Of a stretch of DNA of 7,653 nucleotides, positions 1 to 5,515 are shown piece by piece. Numbering within the stretch: the first letter of the stretch is position 1; the number at the start of each line of letters is the position of its first letter. The stretch spans positions 1-7,653 of the forward strand of contig JAKQBQ010000022.1 in NCBI GenBank assembly GCA_029574055.1, in the 5' to 3' direction. The translations under genes were made by a program, and so were the position numbers. The DNA comes from Methanobacteriota archaeon. Lineage in GTDB: Archaea > Thermoplasmatota > Thermoplasmata > Methanomassiliicoccales > Methanomethylophilaceae. The notes under the pieces were generated by a model that saw only the letters and a program-made list of their open reading frames with translations, had not been told where the DNA came from and did not search any database.

Positions 1-389
1 ATCTCGTTGAGGAGCTCTTTGGCGCGTTCGACCACTTTCTCCCTCTTTATTATGCGCACATCCTCTATTCCCAAGACCCTGATGACCGCTTTGCAGGGTC
101 CGACCCTGTCGATCGTCTCCAAAGACGAGGCTATAAGCACCGTCTCCACCTGGTCGAGGCTTGAGGATACGTAGACTATCCCTTCGGACTTGCCGCCCTT
201 GGATACCACTTCCACTTCTATCCTTCCGATCCTTCCGGTCTTCTGGAGGTCCCTTAGATCAAGGTCCTCTCCCAAAAGTCCTTCTGTCTGTCCGAAGATC
301 GCGCCGACGACGTCGGGTTTCTCTACGATGCCGTCTGCGGTGATCTTTGCTTTTATCATGTATTTTGTTGCATTTGGATCAATGTTCAT
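1..389 (-). CDS. dnaG: Archaeal DNA primase-like protein DnaG, N-terminal part (gene runs off the left edge)
   Basis: The 129 residues visible start [16 protein letters not shown] and continue through [20 protein letters not shown] (residues 23-42) and [17 protein letters not shown] (45-61). This is the highly conserved N-terminal domain of archaeal DnaG. The Toprim catalytic domain that follows in this family lies beyond the window, so the gene is partial here and is not shown to be broken. Archaeal DnaG is a bacterial-type primase homologue. In several archaea it is also found bound to the RNA exosome, so a role in RNA processing is as likely as priming. The ATG at 389-387 is preceded by a strong SD, AGGAGGG (403-397), at 7 nt spacing, and the translated start matches the family. 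The gene sits alone behind a long leader and its own TATA box (separate entries). Confidence 0.93.
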   Translation of the reverse strand, partial: MNIDPNATKYMIKAKITADGIVEKPDVVGAIFGQTEGLLGEDLDLRDLQKTGRIGRIEVEVVSKGGKSEGIVYVSSSLDQVETVLIASSLETIDRVGPCKAVIRVLGIEDVRIIKREKVVERAKELLNE

Positions 390-605
390 TTGTCAGCCCT
401 CCTTTGGGCTTGAGGGAAAAACTATGCGTCCTGCTCTGCTGTCCGCACCGCGTTTCTTGGATACAGCGGTGCTTTTTCCCATCCTATTACTGTCCTCATA
501 TGAGCCCGCCGGGCTGCTCCCTTTGGGCGCTTCGTTGACCTATCGTCCTCGGACGATGTTTATCGTGATAGTGATTCAGTGAACAGGGAATTAGTGATTC
601 CCTTA
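390..605 (-). promoter_or_regulatory. Structured 5' leader of dnaG with SD-masking hairpin
   Basis: About 210 nt separate the predicted transcription start from the dnaG ATG, long for an archaeal mRNA. On the minus strand it can form these stems. GGGAAT/ATTCCC (586-602) has a 5-nt loop. ATCGTCC/GGACGAT (542-557) has a 2-nt loop. GCACCGC/GCGGTGC (472-466 with 451-445) is nested inside GGGAAAAA/TTTTTCCC (480-473 with 421-414). Last, TCA-A-GCCC/GGGCTGA (413-406 with 399-393) places the SD (403-397) partly in the loop and partly in the stem. An alternative CCCTC/GAGGG pairing (416-412 with 401-397) would also cover the SD, and it competes with the 8-bp stem. This could be a regulatory leader or a processed small RNA. 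It does not match RNase P RNA or SRP RNA as I know them. No regulatory function is shown. Confidence 0.45.
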
Positions 606-622
606 AAACGTGTATGTATGAC

Positions 623-636
623 ATTATATTTAAAGG
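623..636 (-). promoter_or_regulatory. TATA box and BRE-like element of dnaG
   Basis: On the minus strand the sequence reads CCTTTAAATATAAT. This is a good archaeal TATA element, preceded by purine/A-rich BRE-like bases. A start site 25-30 nt downstream would fall near 600-605, just at the 5' edge of the first leader hairpin (586-602). Confidence 0.6.
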
Positions 637-772
637 ATTTATGTCAAAACCTCGTTTTTTGATCAAATTGCTCCGAATTTGATATGAACACGTTTTGGAA
701 AGAATGCATGCGGATATGCCTATTTCCCTTGACGCGCCGGGACACGCACACCCCACTTTCCTGCAGGCGCTG
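637..772. other. Intergenic stretch between the ATPase stop and the dnaG promoter
   Basis: No gene is convincing here. On the minus strand, downstream of the ATPase gene, there are weak inverted repeats: AAATT/AATTT around 664-679, and TCAAAA/TTTTGA around 644-662, which carries a run of A/T. Either could serve as an archaeal transcription end, but neither is strong. Together with 390-636 this makes a gap of about 380 nt without a coding sequence I would accept. Confidence 0.35.
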
Positions 773-2077
773 TCATTCTATGCACCAGACCGCATACAGA
801 GGAACGCTTTTGATCTTGTTCTCGAAACCGAAGTTCTTTGCCGATATCCTTATCGAATATTCCGGCCCATATCTGGAAGCATATACCTTCAGGCTTTTGG
901 ATTGCGTATTGTCTGCCGACTTGACCTCTATCGGAACGGTCCGGTCTCCAAGCTGCAGAACGAAATCGACCTCCGCCCTGCCGTCGCTTTCCCAATAATA
1001 CAGGGTCGATCCTTTCGCGGCAAGCTCTTGGGCGACATAGTTCTCCGTCATCGAGCCCTTAACCTCGCCTGAAATGCTGTCGCTCAGTATCCTGTTCCTC
1101 GCTACGGAGCTTTTTGCGTTCAGCAGCCCGACATCGTTCATGTAGATCTTATACGCGGTCATATCCACAAAGGGGGCAAGAGGATACTTCCCCTCGCGCA
1201 CCTTGTGGCATTTGATCACCAATCCCGCACTTGTCAGCCAGTGCAGGCCGGTCTCATACGTGCTTGCCCTCGCACCGCTCTTTATCATGCTGTATTGGAA
1301 CTTCTTATTCTCTTTCGCAAGCTGGGCGGGGATGCTGCCGTACACTTCCTCGATCTTGATCAGCTCCGACCTCGTGCTGTATTTCCCCATATCGCTATGG
1401 TACATGCTGAGTATCTCGTTCTGCGCGAATCGGACGAAGTCATGATCCTTTCCCTGCGAATACTCTGAAACGGCTTTCGGCATCCCGCCCGTGAAGAGAT
1501 ATATCCTGTATAGTTCCAGCGCCTTGCTGTGCAGCGCCTCCGGCATAGCCTCGTCAGCGGTAAAGCATTCTTTGATCCGATCGATCATCATTGGATTTAT
1601 TTCCATGAGGAATTCCAGGAATGTCATCGGATAGACAGTCAGCAAATTCACTTTTCCCACGGGGAAACTTGTACCTTCGCCATCCTTCTTCCTGCTGATC
1701 GTCACTCCCAGCAGGCTGCCTGCCGCGATCACATGGTATTCGGGCGCCTTTTCGCAGAAATACTTCAGGGAGGTGATGGCCTTGGGGCATTCCTGTATCT
1801 CGTCGAAGAACACAAGCGTTGTTCCTTTGGATATCGTTTCGCCTGCCAGCGCCTCCAATTCCGGGATTATCCTCTTGGGGTCGAGGTCCTTTTCGAAAAT
1901 GCTCTGCAGAGGTTTGTTGTGCTCGAAATTGAAAAGCGCCACATTTGAATAATGGGTCTTCCCGAATTCGTATATCGTTGTGGACTTGCCGACCTGGCGC
2001 GCTCCGTATACCATCAGCGGCATACGCCCCTCGCTTTTCTTCCAATCGATCAGATCCTGCATGAACAATCTTTTCAT
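773..2077 (-). CDS. AAA ATPase of the AAA_14/DUF4143 family
   Basis: 434 residues, full length for this family. The N-terminal ATPase has Walker A GARQVGKST (residues 25-33), Walker B LVFFDEIQ (88-95, D92 and E93), and AAGSLLG (118-124) in the sensor position. SFPVGKVNLLTVYPMTFLEF (137-156) and GGMPKAV (197-203) are hallmark blocks of these stand-alone ATPases. The C-terminal DUF4143 part ends in a PD-(D/E)XK-like pattern: E345, then EVDFVL (369-374), then PIEVKS (382-387). Such proteins are abundant and scattered in archaeal and bacterial genomes. Their cellular role is unclear, and the nuclease-like residues do not prove nuclease activity. The ATG at 2077-2075 has AGAGG (2090-2086) 8 nt upstream. 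The gene stands alone, with its own TATA box and a palindrome in its leader. The family is often horizontally transferred, but no mobile-element ends are visible. Confidence 0.93.
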   Translation of the reverse strand: MKRLFMQDLIDWKKSEGRMPLMVYGARQVGKSTTIYEFGKTHYSNVALFNFEHNKPLQSIFEKDLDPKRIIPELEALAGETISKGTTLVFFDEIQECPKAITSLKYFCEKAPEYHVIAAGSLLGVTISRKKDGEGTSFPVGKVNLLTVYPMTFLEFLMEINPMMIDRIKECFTADEAMPEALHSKALELYRIYLFTGGMPKAVSEYSQGKDHDFVRFAQNEILSMYHSDMGKYSTRSELIKIEEVYGSIPAQLAKENKKFQYSMIKSGARASTYETGLHWLTSAGLVIKCHKVREGKYPLAPFVDMTAYKIYMNDVGLLNAKSSVARNRILSDSISGEVKGSMTENYVAQELAAKGSTLYYWESDGRAEVDFVLQLGDRTVPIEVKSADNTQSKSLKVYASRYGPEYSIRISAKNFGFENKIKSVPLYAVWCIE

Positions 2078-2116
2078 TCCGAGAACCTCTGTTGTTCTTT
2101 ATTGTAGTGAATATTA

Positions 2117-2138
2117 CAAAAAGTCGTACCACTTTTTG
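2117..2138 (-). promoter_or_regulatory. Inverted repeat in the ATPase gene leader
   Basis: CAAAAAGT (2117-2124) and ACTTTTTG (2131-2138) form a perfect 8-bp inverted repeat around a 6-bp centre. It lies where transcription from the TATA box at 2165-2173 should start, 40-60 nt before the ATG. It could be a repressor operator (possibly autoregulation) or a weak 5' hairpin. The regulator is unknown. Confidence 0.45.
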
Positions 2139-2163
2139 CAATAATAATCTCTTAATAACGTAC

Positions 2164-2174
2164 AATATATAAAT
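2164..2174 (-). promoter_or_regulatory. TATA box of the ATPase gene
   Basis: The minus strand reads ATTTATATATT, a canonical archaeal TATA element about 90 nt before the ATPase start codon. The predicted start site is near 2140, giving a leader of about 60 nt. Confidence 0.6.
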
Positions 2175-2185
2175 ACCATGGCTTC

Positions 2186-2209
2186 GCGGTACCGCAGCGG
2201 TTGCTGCGG
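2186..2209 (-). terminator. GC-rich hairpin downstream of ribH, possible operon end
   Basis: CCGCAGC (2192-2198) and GCTGCGG (2203-2209) form a perfect 7-bp stem with a 4-nt loop, about 25 nt after the ribH stop. An overlapping 10-bp palindrome, GCGGTACCGC (2186-2195), can pair instead. The stem is not followed by a clean T-run, only by the AT-rich promoter of the next gene about 10-20 nt further on. Termination is therefore a guess, and it could instead be an mRNA 3' stabiliser. Confidence 0.35.
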
Positions 2210-2233
2210 CCCGCAAAAGCATTGAAAGGATAA

Positions 2234-2650
2234 TTAGACCTTTTCGAGCCTTTTCAGCATCTTTACCGCGGCATCGACGACGTCCCTTCCCTTCTCGATG
2301 CGGTCCATTGCCTGGAGCTGCGTCATGTCCGGCCCGGTTATGCCGAACGCCACCGGCTTGTTGAATTCCAGCTGAAGGTCGGAGACCAGCCTTGAGGCTT
2401 GCGCAATGACGATCTCGTCGTGCTTCGTCTCTCCTTTTATGACCGCCCCGAGGGTTATCACGGCATCGACGTCGGTCCTTTCCAGCAGCGCTTTCACTGC
2501 CAGCGGTATCTCGTAGACCCCCGGGACCATTATCGTTTTTGTGATCTCCACGCCGAGGAACTCTGCCTCTGCTTTTGCTCTCTCTATCATCATGGACGTG
2601 ACGTCGAAGTTGAACTCCGCCGCCACCATTCCGATCTTGTATGTTTTCAT
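2234..2650 (-). CDS. ribH: 6,7-dimethyl-8-ribityllumazine synthase
   Basis: 138 residues, the normal size for archaeal RibH. It condenses 5-amino-6-ribitylaminouracil with 3,4-dihydroxy-2-butanone 4-phosphate to form lumazine, the step before riboflavin, in an icosahedral or pentameric cytosolic complex. Diagnostic blocks are AAEFNFDV (10-17, substrate ring-binding F13/N14), VPGVYEIP (42-49), GAVIKGETKHDE (68-79, with the general-acid histidine at H77) and GITGPDMTQLQAMDR (103-117). It is the last gene of the operon. The ribC stop TGA (2657-2655) is followed directly by a second TGA and then the ATG at 2650, leaving a 4-nt gap, and AGGTG (2660-2656) serves as SD inside the end of ribC. Translational coupling to ribC is likely. 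The stop is TAA. Confidence 0.96.
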   Translation of the reverse strand: MKTYKIGMVAAEFNFDVTSMMIERAKAEAEFLGVEITKTIMVPGVYEIPLAVKALLERTDVDAVITLGAVIKGETKHDEIVIAQASRLVSDLQLEFNKPVAFGITGPDMTQLQAMDRIEKGRDVVDAAVKMLKRLEKV

Positions 2651-2654
2651 ATCA

Positions 2655-3552
<898 letters not shown>

Positions 3553-3556
<4 letters not shown>

Positions 3557-4287
3557 ACATCCGCTCCTGTCTCTTTAAGGAACTCGTCCCAGGCCGCCAT
3601 TATCTCTTCTCCCGTAATGAAATGCATCCCATTCTTTTTGGAATATTCGATCACTTCTTCTTTGGATCTCGACATCCCGTCGTTCCCCATCATCTCGCAG
3701 ATGGTGGCGGACGGCTTGACCCCTGCCATGTACATGAGGGCGGTGCACAGCTCTGTGTGGCCGTGCCTTGTCTTCAGGAGTTTGGAGGTTGTGTTCAAGA
3801 GATGAACATGTCCGGGGGCCCTGAAATGCTCCCCCAATTCTTTTATGCGGTCCTCCGCGGGTGCATCCCTGAATACAGTGCTGACAAATTCCCTGATGGT
3901 GAACGCGCGGTCGCCGTCGGTGATCCCGGTGTATGTTTTCCTGTGGTTGAGCGTGATGCCGAAAGAGGATTTCGTGTTGTCGTAGGGTATATCGTTGGGG
4001 GCCATCATCCCCAGCAGGGGGTAGGCGTCCCTGTTGTTCCAGAACACGTCGGAAAGGAACGGAAGGCCGAGCTCTTTCGCCGTTTTGTTGGGGGTGGTGG
4101 TGCATATGAGCCCGCCGGCGTCGTTCCTCATTTTCCTCAGGATGTCCGGGGTCACGAACTCCGAAGCGATGGTCATGTCCGTCTCCTTCTCGCGCTCGTC
4201 AAAATCGTAGACGAGCACGATCCTACCGGTCCTGATATCCTCCAACACCTCTTTCAGGGTGCTTTTCCGAACAAAACCTTCGCTCAT
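3553..4287 (-). CDS. ribB: 3,4-dihydroxy-2-butanone-4-phosphate synthase
   Basis: 244 residues, single-domain archaeal RibB without a GTP cyclohydrolase II fusion. It converts ribulose 5-phosphate to 3,4-dihydroxy-2-butanone 4-phosphate plus formate, using Mg2+. The acidic active-site loop is YDFDEREKETDM (27-38). NDAGGLIC (55-62), NDIPYDNTKSSFGITLNHRK (98-117), TGITDGDRAFTI (120-131), FRAPGHVHLL (155-164) and RHGHTE (174-179) supply the substrate and metal ligands conserved in the family. ICEMMGNDG (196-204) closes the core. It is the first gene of the operon. There is no SD before the ATG at 4287, and a TATA-like element lies about 27-38 nt upstream. The mRNA is therefore probably leaderless or nearly so, in contrast to the SD-led downstream genes. 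Confidence 0.96.
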
Positions 4288-4298
4288 GGTACTAAAGC

Positions 4299-4311
4299 GG
4301 AAGGATATTCC
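4299..4311. promoter_or_regulatory. Candidate operator at the ribB start site
   Basis: GGAA and TTCC flank a 5-bp centre (GGATA), between the TATA-like element and the ribB ATG. A repressor bound here would block initiation. Many archaea control flavin genes with RbkR, a riboflavin kinase fused to a DNA-binding domain. I cannot confirm that this short repeat is its site. Confidence 0.3.
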
Positions 4312-4313
4312 AC

Positions 4314-4326
4314 TACTAAATATTTT
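4314..4326 (-). promoter_or_regulatory. TATA-like element of the ribBLCH operon
   Basis: The minus strand reads AAAATATTTAGTA. Its distance to the ribB ATG (about 27-38 nt) would put the transcription start at or a few nt before the ATG, which agrees with the lack of an SD there. Confidence 0.5.
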
Positions 4327-4352
4327 GTAATAGGGTAGATGTGTTGTAGGTG

Positions 4353-4365
4353 GGGCTGAGAGCCC
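4353..4365. repeat. Short hairpin between divergent promoters
   Basis: GGGCT and AGCCC flank a GAG loop. It lies just upstream of the isomerase TATA box and about 30 nt upstream of the ribB TATA element. It could be a shared regulatory site or a chance repeat. Confidence 0.3.
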
Positions 4366-4367
4366 TT

Positions 4368-4379
4368 ATTTTTATATTG
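4368..4379 (+). promoter_or_regulatory. TATA box of the isomerase gene
   Basis: TTTTTATATT (4369-4378) is a good archaeal TATA element. Initiation about 25 nt downstream, near 4400, leaves a very short leader before the TTG start, with GGAG (4398-4401) at the extreme 5' end of the mRNA. Confidence 0.55.
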
Positions 4380-4408
4380 AGACGGGTTTGGAGATGCGGA
4401 GATAACAG

Positions 4409-5428
4409 TTGGGCGAGAGGTTCACGGATTCGATGATGTACAGGCAGGTGAACGGCCTGCCGGAACAGATAGAGGAAGCCCTCGCTTCCGAACTCCCGCC
4501 TCTCCCGAGATCTAAGGAAATATGCATTTGCGGCATGGGCGCATCCGCACTGGCAGGCGAAGTAGTGTCCGACTACGCCGACAGCACGGCCGGCTTTCCC
4601 ATAACAGTGGTCCGCGGGATAGAGCTGCCGGGATGGGTTGGACATGAGACTGTCGTCATATGCGTAAGCTATTCCGGGAATACGAAGGAAGTGCTGATGG
4701 CGTACGACGAAGCTCGGGCAAAGGGGTGCACCATCATCTGCATCACCGTGGGAGGGGAGCTTATGCACAGGTGCACGTTCAACAAGAACATCCTCATCAA
4801 GATGCCGCCCGGGCTGCAGTCGAGAGGCGCGTTCGGGTATCTTTTGGGATATCTGTCGAAAGCGCTGGAGAAAATGGAGGTCTGCGACGCAGCGGCATCC
4901 CTCGGCAGGATGCTTCCATACCTGAAAAAACACAGGGACGAGCTGATATCGGAGGAGAGCACCCTCGTCATGGAAATCGCTAAAGCACTGTTTCACAAGA
5001 TACCGGTGATCTACAGCCTGGCAAACATGAGGTCGTCCGCCATCAGGTGGAAGACGCAGATCAACGAGAATTCTAAATCCTTATCCTTCTGCGGCTCGCT
5101 CCCGGAGTTCAACCACAACGAGATAGTGGGATGGACGAGCGATGAGAACAACAAGATGTTCATGCCGGTGATCCTCTACGACGACAACGCTTCCGGCATA
5201 GTCAAGCACATGGCGGACGCGTCCATATGGGTACTCGAGGACAAGAAGCTGAAGATCGTCTCATACCATGTGACAGGAACAAGCAACCTGGAGAAGAATC
5301 TCAAATGCATCATACTCGGGGATTTTGTATCGCTGCGTCTGGCACATCTGAGGAAGACGGATCCGGTCGCCGATGTCCCGGTGGAAGAAGTGAACAGTTT
5401 GGTCGTGACGGACGACGCAGGAACGTGA
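4409..5428 (+). CDS. Bifunctional phosphoglucose/phosphomannose isomerase (SIS family)
   Basis: 339 residues with two SIS domains. It interconverts glucose-6-P, mannose-6-P and fructose-6-P in sugar metabolism and glycan precursor supply. Domain 1 shows CGMGASALAGEV (41-52) and VSYSGNTKEV (86-95). QSRGAFGYLLG (137-147) carries R139, which matches the conserved phosphate/ring-opening arginine. Domain 2 has RWKTQINENSKSLSF (213-227, catalytic base E220) and LPEFNHNEIVGW (231-242, H236). The C-terminus has TDPVADVPVEEVNSL (317-331), the family's usual ending. Start: TTG at 4409 has GGAG (4398-4401) at 7 nt spacing. An ATG at 4433 or 4436 would begin at MMYRQVNGLPEQ, close to family starts, and cannot be excluded, since GAGAGG lies about 12 nt before it. 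The gene is monocistronic and divergent from ribB. Confidence 0.9.
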   Translation: MGERFTDSMMYRQVNGLPEQIEEALASELPPLPRSKEICICGMGASALAGEVVSDYADSTAGFPITVVRGIELPGWVGHETVVICVSYSGNTKEVLMAYDEARAKGCTIICITVGGELMHRCTFNKNILIKMPPGLQSRGAFGYLLGYLSKALEKMEVCDAAASLGRMLPYLKKHRDELISEESTLVMEIAKALFHKIPVIYSLANMRSSAIRWKTQINENSKSLSFCGSLPEFNHNEIVGWTSDENNKMFMPVILYDDNASGIVKHMADASIWVLEDKKLKIVSYHVTGTSNLEKNLKCIILGDFVSLRLAHLRKTDPVADVPVEEVNSLVVTDDAGT

Positions 5429-5515
5429 CCGCCGATCCTGTGGAAGAATGCGTACTCACGACAGTTTTATCAACATAGTTCTCCATACACGTACAAAACA
5501 ATACGGGGGCATTTT
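5429..5515 (+). promoter_or_regulatory. Spacer and putative promoter of the adhesin-like gene
   Basis: A weak TATA-like GTTTTATCA (5464-5472) could direct initiation near 5492-5497. GGGGG (5505-5509) then serves as a poor SD, 6 nt before the TTG start. The spacer begins with a degenerate copy of the end of the isomerase gene (see findings). No clear terminator separates the two genes, so partial read-through from the isomerase is possible. Confidence 0.35.

Noticed and set aside
393..482. A 29-codon frame upstream of dnaG on the minus strand (MGKSTAVSKKRG...), stopping 3 nt before the dnaG ATG
   Set aside because: It has no properly spaced SD, resembles no small protein I recognise, and coincides with strong stems whose base pairing explains its composition. 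A conserved upstream peptide remains possible but is unsupported.
480..605. Possible SRP RNA (AGGTCAACGAAG followed by GGGAGCAGCC on the minus strand)
   Set aside because: The resemblance to the SRP RNA helix 8 motif is partial. The bases between do not form the expected loop structure and the long closing stem is missing.
496..756. An 86-codon minus-strand frame in the dnaG upstream region
   Set aside because: It spans the dnaG TATA box and leader hairpins, has no SD of note and shows no known motif.
1554..2222. A 222-codon minus-strand frame
   Set aside because: It overlaps the ATPase gene out of frame. Its Arg/Gly-rich product has no motifs, while the ATPase frame shows Walker A and B.
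3622..4338. A 238-codon plus-strand frame
   Set aside because: It is antisense to ribB and has no recognisable domain.
4316..4996. A 226-codon minus-strand frame
   Set aside because: It is antisense to the isomerase gene, which carries clear SIS motifs.
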